Below, in pieces: positions 8,334 through 17,732 of a stretch of 64,000 nt of DNA. The stretch lies in assembly GCF_026672425.1 (NCBI RefSeq), contig NZ_JAPPRC010000005.1, forward strand, positions 186,001 to 250,000, written 5' to 3'. The position numbers and the translations under genes were made by a program. This stretch comes from Pannonibacter sp. SL95. Its GTDB lineage: Bacteria; Pseudomonadota; Alphaproteobacteria; Rhizobiales; Stappiaceae. Positions within the stretch are counted from its first letter, which is position 1. The number at the start of each line of letters is the position of its first letter. Under the pieces are notes generated by a model. It saw only the letters and a list, made by a program, of their open reading frames with translations, was not told the origin of the DNA and did not search any database.

Positions 8334-10880
8334 TCAGTTGCGGCGGACGAAGCAGTCGCCGCCCGCGGCTTTTAGGTTCTCGCAGAAGGACACAGCGGCT
8401 TCACGCGAATTGGCCGGAATGCTGACGCGGTAGAAGGTGCCACGGCTATCGAGTGTCGCAGCCTCGATGAGCGGTGCCTGACTTCCCAGAACCGACGGGA
8501 ACTTGCGCTGCAGGGCCGTGTAGGCGGCCTGGGCCTGATCCTGCGTCCGCTGCGAGGTGACCTGCACAGAGAAGGCACCCGGCGCGGCAGGGCTTGCGGC
8601 AGCCGGCGCAGGCGCGGTGGCGGCCGGCTGTGGTTGGGTCAGGTTCAGCGGACCAGAAGACTGTGCAGCCGGTGCAGGTGCGGGTGCGGGCTGCTGCGGC
8701 TGTGCCGGAGCAGGTGCTGCCGGTTGTGGCTGGACGGCAGCAACCTGGACGCCGGAAGAAGCCGGCTTCGGCCGCGGCGTGCCAGAGACGACAGGGCCGG
8801 TCTCCGTCGTGGCCGGGGCTGGCGTTGCTGCAGGGTCGGTTGCGGAGACGATCGCCGGAACGTTGGCCGCAACGTTGGACTGGGCCGGAGTGATGCCGCC
8901 TGGCACAGGAGCCGGACCTGTCGCGGCAGCCGGTGCGGGCTGGGTCGGCTGAGCAGAGGCATCGGGACGCGCGGTGTTGACGACGCGAACGCCCGGCTGC
9001 GCTGCAGCACCGGTGTCTGCCTCGCCGGAAATGATCGTGCCATCCGGACGCACGACGAGCGTGCGGACCTTCTTCGGGCCACCAGCAGGGGCCGGCTCAG
9101 CGACATCGGCAGGCGCGGGCGGCAACTGGGCAGGAGCCGGGGTTTGCGGCACCACCATGCGCTCTTCGTTGCCAACCCGGTCATAGATGAGTTTCGCAGG
9201 CTGGCCGCTTTCGGCGGCAGCAGCTTCTTCGGCCGGGAATGTCTTCAGCGGCTCTTCAAGGCCGGCAATGACCTGCGGCGCACCGTTGGGCTTCGAGGAA
9301 GGCCCGAAGTCCAGCACAGCGAACATGGCGCCACCGAGGCCGGCAAGTCCAAGCACCGCCGCCGCAATGTAGAGACCCTTGCGTGATCCCTGCTGGCGAG
9401 GTGCCTGACCGGCTTCGGCTGCCGAATGCGGTGGCAGGACACCGGCGCCGGCCAGCGTCGGATCGCTTTCCTGCATCGCGCGGGCGACCGCATCCAGGTC
9501 GTAGCCACCAGGAGGGGGCGGCGCTTCGTCGTCGTCATAGAGGACGTCGTTGAAGGGCAGCTCGGTCGTCGACCGGCGGGGCGCGAAGGCATTGGCGAAC
9601 TCGTCGTCGAGGAAATCATCCTCGACCGGCCCTTCTTCGCGCGGCAGCACGTGCAGGGCATCCGGCCAGGCCATGTCGTCGATATCGGCCGACGGCTGGA
9701 CGGGCTTGGTCTGGGCCGGCTGCTCCTTGCGCGACAGGCGCTCGTCCTCGAACAAGGACCCGACCAGATCGTCCAGTTCGGCAAAGCCGGCAGACGCCTC
9801 GCGGGCGCTGCGCAGCTTGGCATCCGGGGCAAGGTTGGACCAGGCACCAGCATCGGGCACGAAGGGCGGCGGCGTCACGGCTTTCGGCTTCTCGGGCTCG
9901 ACGGCCCGCAAGGCATCAAAGCGGAAGTCATCATCCACCGACGCGGAGCGCTGCGAGGGCGAGCGCACCGATGCAGCGGCAGCTGGCTGAGACTGAGAGG
10001 CCTGAACTTCGAACGGTGCATTGCCGGAGAACTGCGGCTCGATCCGCGCATCCCGGGCGACCGGTTGCGGCTGGAACGCGCCCATCAGCTCGTCTTCGAG
10101 CCCGGCCACCAGATCCTTCTCGAGATCGTCAGAGATATCGAAGGACGAGCGCAATGATGCCGAAGCCGGGGTCCCGGCGTCTTCGTAGGACCGCGGCGCG
10201 GGATCGGCGGGCCGGCTGCCTGCGCGATGTAGGGGCTGATACTGGTCGGCAGCAGGCGCGGCCGAATAGGGCTCGCGCACTGGATCGTCCGCGAAATCCT
10301 CAAAGGAATCAGCGTCCAGCGTGGTGCCGTCTTCCAGATCGACGCCGTCCCAGGCGGTCTCTTCTTCCTGAGAACCGCGCAGGTCGGCGGCAAAGCGGTC
10401 GAAGTCGAGATCGAGATCCCCTCCCCGTGCGGGTGCGGGATCAGGCTGGAAAGCGGGCTGCGCGCCTGGTGCCGCTGCAGCACGGGCAGCGGGTTTCGGC
10501 AGCTCGAAATCAAAGTCGAAGGCCGGCTCGTTGGGCGAGCCGCCAAGACCGGGCGTATAGGCCGGCATGTCGGCCCCGCGACCGGCGGCCGCGTAACCGG
10601 TGGACGGCTGCGCAGCCTGCGCCAGCGGCGGCGGGGCGAGCGGGTCCCCCTGCGGGCCTTTCAGCAACTCTTCCTGTTCCAGCCCGGCGAAATAGTCCGT
10701 GGCTTCGACACGGCCATGGGCGGCGGACTGGCGGTTCCGGTTGACGATGCGGGCCAGTTCGACCAGCGGATCCTCGGCGCCCTGCGTATCCCCCCGATCC
10801 CGGCCGCCAGAGGCGTCCGGATGAGGCGTATCAGAGCGAGGGTAATCGGAGCGATGAGGCATATCCGTCCAGTGTTCCAC
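8334..10880 (-). CDS. SPOR-domain cell-envelope protein
   Basis: 848-aa bitopic inner-membrane protein. Residues 1-490 are acidic, Ala/Pro-rich and probably disordered in the cytoplasm; one membrane helix (GLYIAAAVLGLAGLGGAMF) lies at about 495-520; a long Pro/Ala/Gln periplasmic linker follows; and the last 80 residues form a SPOR domain beginning GAFSVQVTSQRTQDQAQ. SPOR domains bind peptidoglycan stripped of stem peptides at the septum, so a role in division or envelope remodelling is likely. The position between argS and nagZ is conserved in Rhizobiales. An alternative start at MPHRSD (six codons in) is equally plausible. Confidence 0.85.
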   Translation of the reverse strand: MEHWTDMPHRSDYPRSDTPHPDASGGRDRGDTQGAEDPLVELARIVNRNRQSAAHGRVEATDYFAGLEQEELLKGPQGDPLAPPPLAQAAQPSTGYAAAGRGADMPAYTPGLGGSPNEPAFDFDFELPKPAARAAAAPGAQPAFQPDPAPARGGDLDLDFDRFAADLRGSQEEETAWDGVDLEDGTTLDADSFEDFADDPVREPYSAAPAADQYQPLHRAGSRPADPAPRSYEDAGTPASASLRSSFDISDDLEKDLVAGLEDELMGAFQPQPVARDARIEPQFSGNAPFEVQASQSQPAAAASVRSPSQRSASVDDDFRFDALRAVEPEKPKAVTPPPFVPDAGAWSNLAPDAKLRSAREASAGFAELDDLVGSLFEDERLSRKEQPAQTKPVQPSADIDDMAWPDALHVLPREEGPVEDDFLDDEFANAFAPRRSTTELPFNDVLYDDDEAPPPPGGYDLDAVARAMQESDPTLAGAGVLPPHSAAEAGQAPRQQGSRKGLYIAAAVLGLAGLGGAMFAVLDFGPSSKPNGAPQVIAGLEEPLKTFPAEEAAAAESGQPAKLIYDRVGNEERMVVPQTPAPAQLPPAPADVAEPAPAGGPKKVRTLVVRPDGTIISGEADTGAAAQPGVRVVNTARPDASAQPTQPAPAAATGPAPVPGGITPAQSNVAANVPAIVSATDPAATPAPATTETGPVVSGTPRPKPASSGVQVAAVQPQPAAPAPAQPQQPAPAPAPAAQSSGPLNLTQPQPAATAPAPAAASPAAPGAFSVQVTSQRTQDQAQAAYTALQRKFPSVLGSQAPLIEAATLDSRGTFYRVSIPANSREAAVSFCENLKAAGGDCFVRRN

Positions 10881-10931
10881 CCAGGGCCTGTCCGGACGCC
10901 TTCGGGCTCCGGACAGAAACTCTCTCCCGCT

Positions 10932-12698
10932 TCAGCGCATTTCCCGAGGCGCATCCACGCCGAGGAGAGTCAAACCAGAAGCAAGAACCAAAGAGACTGC
11001 CCGTACAAGGGCCAGTCGCGCTAGCGTCAACTGTGTATTTTCAGGGTTAATAAAGCGTAATTGAGGCATTTCCTTGCCACGGTTCCAGTGCGCATGCAAG
11101 GAACTGGCCAGTTCGTGCAGGAAAAACGCCACGCGATGCGGCTCATGCGCGTCCGCCGCGGCGGCCACCACCTTGGGCCACTCGGCCATCTTGGCAATCA
11201 GCTCCAGTTCGCCAGAATCAGCAAGGCCCGACAGATCGGTCGCGGCGAGAACCGCGTCGGACATGTCGACGCCCTTCAGCTCCTCGCCTGCCTGACGCAG
11301 CACCGAGCAGCAGCGGGCATGGCCATACTGCACGTAGAAGACCGGGTTGTCCTTGGACTGCTCGGTGACCTTCTGGAAGTCGAAGTCGAGCGGCGCCTCG
11401 TTCTTGCGGAACAGCATCATGAAGCGGACCGGGTCGCGGCCGACTTCTTCCACCACGTCGCGCAGGGTGACGAAATCGCCCGCGCGCTTGGACATGCGCA
11501 CCGGCTCGCCGGCGCGGAACAGCTTCACCAGCTGGCAGAGACGGACGATGACCCGCGACTCGCCGCCGGACACGGCCTTGCCGACCGCTTCCAGACGCTT
11601 GACATAGCCGCCATGGTCGGCGCCAAGGACATAGACCATCTCCTTGAAGCCGCGCTCGTATTTCGACAGGAAATAGGCCACGTCCGCAGCGAAATAGGTG
11701 TAGCTGCCGTCCGACTTCTTCAGCGGACGGTCGATGTCGTCGCCGTAGTCGGTGGCCCGGAACAGGGTCTGCTCGCGGTCTTCCCAGTCTTCCGGCAGCT
11801 CGCCCTTCGGCGGCGGCAGCGTGCCCTCGTAGACGAGGCCGCGCGCGCGCAGCTTGTCGAGCATGCGGTCGATCTCGGAAATGCCGTCGGCGCTGCGGTC
11901 ATGCAGGGTGCGTTCGGAGAAGAACACCTCGTGACGAACGTTGAGCAACGCCAGATCCTCGCGGATCAGCGCCATCATGGCGTCGATCGTCTCGGACTTG
12001 ACGATCGGCATCCAGGCAGCTTCATCCATGGCCAGAAGCGCGTTGCCGTGACCGGCTGCGAGCGCCGCACCGACCGGCTTCAGGTAGTCGCCCGGATAGA
12101 GGCCAGCCGGGATCTCGCCGATGTCCTCGCCGAGCGCCTCGCGGTAGCGCAGGAAGGCGCTGCGGGCCAGGGTGTCGATCTGCGAGCCGGCATCGTTGAT
12201 GTAATATTCGCGGGTGACATCATAGCCGGCGTAGGCGAGCAGGTTCGCCAGCGCGTCGCCGAAGACGGCGCCACGCGTATGGCCGACATGCATCGGGCCC
12301 GTCGGGTTGGCCGAGACATACTCCACGTTGACCTTGGCACCGGCCCCCAGCGTCGCACGGCCAAAGACATCGCCCTTGGCAACCACCGCCACCAGCACCT
12401 TGTGCCAGGCGCTGGTGGCCAGGCGCAGGTTGATGAAGCCGGGGCCGGCAACGGTCACTTCCGTGATTTCGGGATCAAGGCGGAGCGCTGCGGCGATCTG
12501 CTCGGCGAGATCGCGCGGCTTCATTGCGAGCGGCTTGGCCAGCACCATGGCGGCGTTGGTCGCCAGATCGCCATGGGCCGGATCGCGCGGGCTTTCCACC
12601 GTGATGCGGGCCAGATCAGCAGCGCCAGGCGCAGTGGCAAGATCGAGCCCGGCGACAACGGCCTGCACGCGGGTTGTGTATTCGGAGAAAATATTCAT
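10932..12698 (-). CDS. argS: Arginyl-tRNA synthetase
   Basis: Class I synthetase, 588 aa, charging tRNA-Arg. The HIGH motif appears as HVGHTRGAV near residue 135 and the KMSKS equivalent as RMSKRAGDF near residue 400; the N-terminal additional domain ([18 protein letters not shown]) and the C-terminal DALR anticodon-binding domain are present. The length is standard. It lies between dgt and the SPOR gene on the same strand, with gaps of 51-68 bases. Confidence 0.97.
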   Translation of the reverse strand: MNIFSEYTTRVQAVVAGLDLATAPGAADLARITVESPRDPAHGDLATNAAMVLAKPLAMKPRDLAEQIAAALRLDPEITEVTVAGPGFINLRLATSAWHKVLVAVVAKGDVFGRATLGAGAKVNVEYVSANPTGPMHVGHTRGAVFGDALANLLAYAGYDVTREYYINDAGSQIDTLARSAFLRYREALGEDIGEIPAGLYPGDYLKPVGAALAAGHGNALLAMDEAAWMPIVKSETIDAMMALIREDLALLNVRHEVFFSERTLHDRSADGISEIDRMLDKLRARGLVYEGTLPPPKGELPEDWEDREQTLFRATDYGDDIDRPLKKSDGSYTYFAADVAYFLSKYERGFKEMVYVLGADHGGYVKRLEAVGKAVSGGESRVIVRLCQLVKLFRAGEPVRMSKRAGDFVTLRDVVEEVGRDPVRFMMLFRKNEAPLDFDFQKVTEQSKDNPVFYVQYGHARCCSVLRQAGEELKGVDMSDAVLAATDLSGLADSGELELIAKMAEWPKVVAAAADAHEPHRVAFFLHELASSLHAHWNRGKEMPQLRFINPENTQLTLARLALVRAVSLVLASGLTLLGVDAPREMR

Positions 12699-12766
12699 GG
12701 TTCTGCCAGTCTGGCTGGAGTGTTCTCGTGGCGGCGGGCGGGGCCCGATCCGCAGGTTGCGCGGGC

Positions 12767-13981
12767 CTAGCCCAATTCCGGAGTATCGTCAAACAGCCGT
12801 CGGTGCTCCTCGATGGCATATCGATCCGTCATGCCGGCGATGAAGTCGCAGACACGGCGGGCCCGGTCTGCACCGCTGAACCCCTCCATCCCTTGCGCCC
12901 ATTCGCGCGGCATGTCGCCGGGCTGCTGCATGTAATGGCCGAACAGTTCGCGCACGATGCGCGCCACCAGCTTGCGCACGGCCAGCACATCGGGATGCCG
13001 GTACATGCGGGCAAACAGGAATTTCTTCACCTGACGTTCCGCGTCCGCCATGGCGGACGAGAAGCCGACCACGCACTGACCGGCGGCGCGGATGTCGTCG
13101 GCGCTCTGCGGCTTCAGCGCATCAAGGCGGCGCATGCCTTCCTGGATGACATCCTCCACCATCCGGGTGATCTGGCGGCGGACGATTTCATGGATGCGCC
13201 GCTGTTCCTCCAGCCCCGGGTAGCGCTGGTCAACTTCCCGCAGGATGGCTGCCAGGAAGGGCACCTCGGCGATGTCTTCCACCTTGAACAGCCGGGCCCG
13301 GAGGCCGTCATCCAGGTCATGCGCGTCATAGGCAATGTCATCGGCGATGGCAGCGGCCTGCGCTTCTGCGCTCGGCCAGGTGCCGAGCATCAGGTCCTGC
13401 TTCTGCGCATAGGTGCGGATGGCAAAGGGCAATTCGCTGTCCCTGAACTTGCCGAGCGGCGCGCCGGTGCCATCCACCAGGGGGCCGTTGTGCTTGACCA
13501 GCCCCTCCAGCGTTTCCCAGGCAAGGTTCAGCCCGTCGAACTCGGCATAGCGGTGTTCGAGTGCTGTAACGACGCGCAAGGACTGGGCATTGTGATCAAA
13601 GCCGCCGAAGGGGGCCATGCATTCGTGCATGACATCCTCGCCCTCGTGCCCGAAGGGCGTGTGGCCGAGATCATGGGCGAGCGCCAGACATTCCGCCAGA
13701 TCCTCGTCCAGCCGCAGCGCGCGGGCGAGCGAGCGGGCAATCTGGGACACCTCGATGGTGTGGGTCAGGCGCGTGCGGAAGTGGTCGCCCTCGTGATAGA
13801 CGAAGACCTGGGTCTTGTGTTTCAGGCGGCGGAAGGCGGTTGAATGGATGATGCGGTCGCGGTCGCGCTGGAACGGCGTCCGCGTCGGGCTGTCCGGTTC
13901 CGGGTGCAGGCGCCCCCTGCTCCGGCCCGGATCCTGGGCGTAGATCGCCCGCTCCTGTGCGCCATAGCCCAATGTCGCCAT
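12767..13981 (-). CDS. dgt: Deoxyguanosinetriphosphate triphosphohydrolase-like protein (HD superfamily)
   Basis: dNTP triphosphohydrolase-like protein of 404 aa from the ATG at 13981 ([12 protein letters not shown]). The metal-binding HD motif is [17 protein letters not shown], preceded by [20 protein letters not shown] with the first conserved His. Such proteins hydrolyse dNTPs to nucleosides and triphosphate and adjust nucleotide pools. It is followed by argS and is divergent from erpA, which is the usual alphaproteobacterial layout. Confidence 0.93.
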   Translation of the reverse strand: MATLGYGAQERAIYAQDPGRSRGRLHPEPDSPTRTPFQRDRDRIIHSTAFRRLKHKTQVFVYHEGDHFRTRLTHTIEVSQIARSLARALRLDEDLAECLALAHDLGHTPFGHEGEDVMHECMAPFGGFDHNAQSLRVVTALEHRYAEFDGLNLAWETLEGLVKHNGPLVDGTGAPLGKFRDSELPFAIRTYAQKQDLMLGTWPSAEAQAAAIADDIAYDAHDLDDGLRARLFKVEDIAEVPFLAAILREVDQRYPGLEEQRRIHEIVRRQITRMVEDVIQEGMRRLDALKPQSADDIRAAGQCVVGFSSAMADAERQVKKFLFARMYRHPDVLAVRKLVARIVRELFGHYMQQPGDMPREWAQGMEGFSGADRARRVCDFIAGMTDRYAIEEHRRLFDDTPELG

Positions 13982-14201
13982 GGTCATCTTCACTCCGCTC
14001 CCTGGCTTCGCCCTGATGCCATAACAATTGACGCAAGGCCCAAGCGTACATACCTATGAAGACAACCGCGGTGCAACGGGGAAAGCCAGACCGGAGCGCT
14101 GCAACGGCGCGAGAAACGGCGATTCTTGCCGGATTCGCTCGCCAGCAGCCGCAAGACCCCGCAACCGCACGGCAATGCCCGGCACTCAGAGGATCATGGA
14201 C

Positions 14202-14558
14202 ATGTCCGCAGCCACTGACGATTCGACCCTGTCGTCCCCTGTCACGCTCAGCCTGAAAGCCGCCCGGCGCGTCGCAAAGATCCTGGCCGGCGAGGCAGCC
14301 GGCTCCATGCTTCGGGTCAGCGTCGAAGGCGGCGGCTGCTCGGGTCTGCAGTACAAGTATGACATCGTGACCGCCCGCGAGGCCGATGATCTGGTGCTGG
14401 AGCGCGAGGGCGCGACGGTGCTCGTCGACGCCATTTCGCTGCAGTACATGGATGGCGCGGAAATCGACTTCGTTGACGATCTGATGGGCCAGTCGTTCCA
14501 GATCCGCAATCCGAACGCGGTCGCCGGTTGCGGTTGCGGCACGAGCTTTGCCATCTGA
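14202..14558 (+). CDS. erpA: Iron-sulfur cluster insertion protein ErpA (A-type carrier)
   Basis: A-type Fe-S carrier that hands clusters to apo-proteins. The 118-aa product has the three conserved cysteines in GGGCSGLQY and AGCGCGTSF near the C-terminus. I chose the ATG at 14202 because AGAGGA at 14188-14193 then has an 8-base spacing; the ATG at 14196 is too close. Translation could in principle begin much earlier in the same frame, but that stretch does not resemble the family. The paralogue sufA lies at 24.3 kb. Confidence 0.93.
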   Translation: MSAATDDSTLSSPVTLSLKAARRVAKILAGEAAGSMLRVSVEGGGCSGLQYKYDIVTAREADDLVLEREGATVLVDAISLQYMDGAEIDFVDDLMGQSFQIRNPNAVAGCGCGTSFAI

Positions 14559-14666
14559 GACGGCGCTGGCGCTTGCCCGATCATTGCTGGCCAGATCAAT
14601 GCTGGCTGGACCGGGGCAGGCCTGATATCACCTTTTGTCTCTGCAATCCAAACTGCCGGACGACCG

Positions 14667-15449
14667 ATGAAGATCGCCACCTGGAACATCAACGGCGTCA
14701 AGGCGCGCCTCGAAACCGCGCTGACCTGGTTTGCCGAAGCCAAGCCGGACATCGCCTGCCTGCAGGAGATCAAGTCGGTCGACGAGGGATTTCCGACTGC
14801 CGCCTTCGAGGACCTTGGCTATCACGTGGCGACGCACGGCCAGAAGGGCTTCAATGGCGTGGCGATCCTGTCGCGGCAGCCGCTGGAGGACATCCGGCGC
14901 GGACTGCCCGGCGACGACAGCGACGAACAGGCCCGCTACATGGAGGCGACGGTGTCGACCGCGACGGGTGCGGTGCGCGTCGGCTGCCTGTACCTGCCCA
15001 ATGGCAACCCGCTGGGCACAGAGAAATTCCCCTACAAGCTTGCCTGGATGGACCGGCTGATCGCCCATGCAAGGGCTCAGCTTGAGCTGGAAATGCCGTT
15101 CGTGCTGCTGGGCGACTACAATGTCATCCCGGATGCCCGCGACGCCCGCAATCCGCAGGACTGGCTGGGCGATGCACTGTTCCAGCCCGAAAGCCGCAGC
15201 CGGTTCCAGGCGCTCGTCAATCTCGGCTTTACCGAGGCGGTGCGGGCGACCACGGATGCCGCCGGCACCTACACGTTCTGGGACTATCAGGCCGGAGCCT
15301 GGCAACGGAACAACGGCATCCGCATCGACCATCTGCTGCTGTCGCCGCAGGCGACCGACCTGATGCGCGGCGTCGGCATCGATTCGCATGTCAGAGGCTG
15401 GGACAAGCCCTCGGACCACGTGCCGGTCTGGGTCGACCTGGCCGCCTGA
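14667..15449 (+). CDS. xthA: Exodeoxyribonuclease III (AP endonuclease)
   Basis: DNA-repair enzyme with AP-endonuclease and 3'-exonuclease activity, 260 aa. It shows MKIATWNINGVKARL, the catalytic Glu in CLQEIKSVD, GDYNVIPDARDARNP with the metal/phosphate residues, IDHLLLSP and the terminal SDHVPVWVDL with the catalytic Asp-His. The length is typical. It follows erpA on the same strand after a gap of about 108 bases. Confidence 0.96.
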   Translation: MKIATWNINGVKARLETALTWFAEAKPDIACLQEIKSVDEGFPTAAFEDLGYHVATHGQKGFNGVAILSRQPLEDIRRGLPGDDSDEQARYMEATVSTATGAVRVGCLYLPNGNPLGTEKFPYKLAWMDRLIAHARAQLELEMPFVLLGDYNVIPDARDARNPQDWLGDALFQPESRSRFQALVNLGFTEAVRATTDAAGTYTFWDYQAGAWQRNNGIRIDHLLLSPQATDLMRGVGIDSHVRGWDKPSDHVPVWVDLAA

Positions 15450-15525
15450 AACGGCCACAAACTGCCAGCTTCACAAGCCCCGCCGACGTGCTAGGCTGTT
15501 TTCCGTTCTGGCGGAGGGCAGAGCC

Positions 15526-15939
15526 ATGGGCATGAGACGTGCAAGGCTGGTCAATGCGGCAAGCGTCAGTCGTCTGACCGCAGGTCTCCCGGCGGCTTTG
15601 GCAGCGCTCTTCATCGCCATCACGCAGCCTGCGACCGCAGCGCCCCCGTCAACCGGCTCGACCACGCCAGCACCGGCAACAGCTACAGCGGCTGGTTCCG
15701 GTCCTTCCCGCACCACAGCCCCCGACCCTGCGTCATGCATCTGCCGGGCCCAGGGCCAGGACCATGAGCTGGGCGCAACGATCTGCCTGCGTGGACCGCG
15801 CGGGCCCCGCATTGCGAAATGCGTCATGGTGCTGAACAACACGTCGTGGAAATTCACCAACGCGCCTTGCGCGATGGCCGATGCCTCACCGTGGACGGCC
15901 AAACGCCTGCCCGTTGCCTGGCTGCTCACAGGCAACTGA
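15526..15939 (+). CDS. Small secreted cysteine-rich protein of unknown function
   Basis: 137-aa hypothetical protein. The ATG at 15526 has GGAGGG seven bases upstream. A signal peptide (hydrophobic stretch AALAALFIAITQPATAA, cleavage near residue 39) is followed by a short Pro/Thr/Ala linker and a compact domain with five to six cysteines: CICR, ICLRGPRGPRIAKC, and VLNNTSWKFTNAPC. I recall this VLNNTSW pattern from uncharacterised secreted proteins of Rhizobiales. Cys pairing suggests a disulfide-bonded periplasmic fold. It is convergent with the exoR-like gene. Confidence 0.75.
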   Translation: MGMRRARLVNAASVSRLTAGLPAALAALFIAITQPATAAPPSTGSTTPAPATATAAGSGPSRTTAPDPASCICRAQGQDHELGATICLRGPRGPRIAKCVMVLNNTSWKFTNAPCAMADASPWTAKRLPVAWLLTGN

Positions 15940-16032
15940 AGCGTCCAACCAGGTCATACGGATCGGTGGTCGTGGGTCTTGGGTCTTGGGGGTACTCCGG
16001 CAGGACAGCTGACGGCTGCCCTGCAGAGTTCC

Positions 16033-16869
16033 TTACTGCAGCTGCAGGGATGTGGCGGCTGTCGCGGTGGTAACGCCGTTGCGGGCGATCCAGGCTTCGG
16101 CATGCTTGGCAGCCGTGCGCCGGACGTCCTCGTCGGCCAGGGCGAAGTAGCGCTCCTGCAGGTCGACGATCCAGCGGGTTTCAGCCTCAAGACCGGCATG
16201 CGAGCGGGCAATGGTCAGCCACATCAGGCCACGCTCCCGGTTGCCTTCGGCCGAGCCAAGATTGAACAGCGTTTCGCCCAGCAGCGCCTGTGCCCCGACA
16301 TGGCCCTTGATGGCCGCCAGATTGAACCAGCGCACAGCCAGGAGCTCGTTGTTGTCGCGGTAGAGACGGCCAAGGGCAAACTGCGCCTCGGCATCGCCGT
16401 AATAGGACGCGGCATGGGTGAAGATCTGGCGGGCCCGGCCCGGATTGGCCTTGATCGCCGAATTCTTGATGCCGTTGAGATAGTAATTGCCGAGCGCGAC
16501 AAAGGCGCTGGCCACAAAGGGCGCCTGCGGCGACGACGGGCTGTCCTCGCCATGCAGATTGACCACCTGGCTGTAATATTCGAACGCCTTGACGTCATCC
16601 TCGGTGACGCCATCGCCTTCCGCATACATGCGGCCGAGCTTCCAGGCGGCCATCGGCTGGCCGTTTTCGGCCGCGTAGCGCAGGGAATCGACGGCGGCGC
16701 GCTTGTCGCCGGCGTAATATTTCTTGGCGCCGAGACGAAGCGCCTCGCTGGCGGTCATCTTTTCCGGCGTGATCTGCTCGTTGCGCGCCGGCGTGCCATC
16801 AAAGGCATGGGCCGGCGCCAATAGGGCCAGATGCAAACCAACAAGTACGAGACACTGCATGCTACGCAT
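16033..16869 (-). CDS. exoR: ExoR-like Sel1-repeat periplasmic regulator
   Basis: 278-aa protein from the ATG at 16869, which opens a clear signal peptide ending AHAFDG. The mature part consists of Sel1/TPR-like repeats (SLRYAAENGQPMAAWKLGRMYAEGDGV; AEAQFALGRLYR; GHVGAQALLGETLF) and ends LADEDVRRTAAK. Length, repeat order and the C-terminal sequence match ExoR of Sinorhizobium and Agrobacterium, the periplasmic inhibitor of the ChvG/ExoS sensor kinase that controls exopolysaccharide and motility. The longer open frame upstream (to 17118) is not needed. The partner kinase is not in this window. Confidence 0.75.
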   Translation of the reverse strand: MRSMQCLVLVGLHLALLAPAHAFDGTPARNEQITPEKMTASEALRLGAKKYYAGDKRAAVDSLRYAAENGQPMAAWKLGRMYAEGDGVTEDDVKAFEYYSQVVNLHGEDSPSSPQAPFVASAFVALGNYYLNGIKNSAIKANPGRARQIFTHAASYYGDAEAQFALGRLYRDNNELLAVRWFNLAAIKGHVGAQALLGETLFNLGSAEGNRERGLMWLTIARSHAGLEAETRWIVDLQERYFALADEDVRRTAAKHAEAWIARNGVTTATAATSLQLQ

Positions 16870-17732
16870 GATGGCGAAACCTGCCTGGGGGCGGCGCGCG
16901 TGCGACCTGCCCCGTCTTGCCAGTGCAGCCAGCCGTGAGGCGGCCGCACCGAGGGCTATCCTGGGCCGGGCAATCAGTTGCCCGACTGAATTTCTTACAC
17001 TGTAGGCAAGCATTCCGGCGGCAGTTTGGCCAAGGCGGTCAGGAATGTGGCGAATCGGGGATGATGCCGTGATGCGGCCCTCCACACTCCCATCGCTCAC
17101 TCCAGTTGCTACGCGCAAACCGTTACCCCTGTGCTGCCCTCAAAAGCCGTCCACCCGATCCCCTGCCAGGATCGCGAGCAGATCGGCGTCAACTTGCAGG
17201 ATGTTCCGTCCGGTTCATCCTGTTGCCCCAAGTCGCCGCCTGTTCTTCCGCAACGGGTGAAGCCCAATCGTGGCCGAACAGCGGCAAGTTTTGCCCGGTT
17301 CAGTTCTAGCGCAACTGTTGCCTGCTGGCTGTTGCAGCCGCGCCACAACTCGGCCGCTTCGCTATCCCGCGATCAGCGTGACAGCCGCGCAGAACGCCAG
17401 CACTCCGGCGCAAACGAGATCGATCCGCGCACGCAGCGTGCGCAGGCTGAAAAGATCGGCCACACGAGCCTCCCCAATTGTGAAATGTCCATCCCCTGGC
17501 TCAGCGTTGCCGCTGATTGAGCCAGTTAAGCAGAGACCGGTTGAGATTCGGTTGAGCCCGCCTTTCAAAAGCTGCGCTTCACAGAATTCCGGGCCTGCAT
17601 GGCGTGCGGGGCTTTGAGTCCTGCTGCGGGACTGAGACAATTGACCCCGAATCGGCATCAGCGCATAAGGCGCACCGAAGCGGTCGGCACTCGCCGAACC
17701 CACCGAGAATTTGTGACAGGCAAGCTGAACTG
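16870..17732. other. 863-bp intergenic region between exoR-like gene and parE
   Basis: This gap should hold the exoR promoter (minus strand, right of 16869) and the parE promoter. The only gene-like signal I see is the 33-codon ORF at 17362-17463. Longer open frames here overlap in several directions and show no family resemblance, so I treat them as GC-driven noise. Confidence 0.5.
17362..17463 (-). CDS. Possible 33-aa membrane miniprotein
   Basis: GTG-initiated ORF encoding a basic N-terminus (VADLFSLRTLRARIDL) and one hydrophobic helix (VCAGVLAFCAAVTLIAG). A strong Shine-Dalgarno, GGGGAGG, lies five bases upstream of the GTG. No homologue is known to me; the case rests on the ribosome-binding site and the membrane-helix composition only. 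Confidence 0.3.
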   Translation of the reverse strand: MADLFSLRTLRARIDLVCAGVLAFCAAVTLIAG

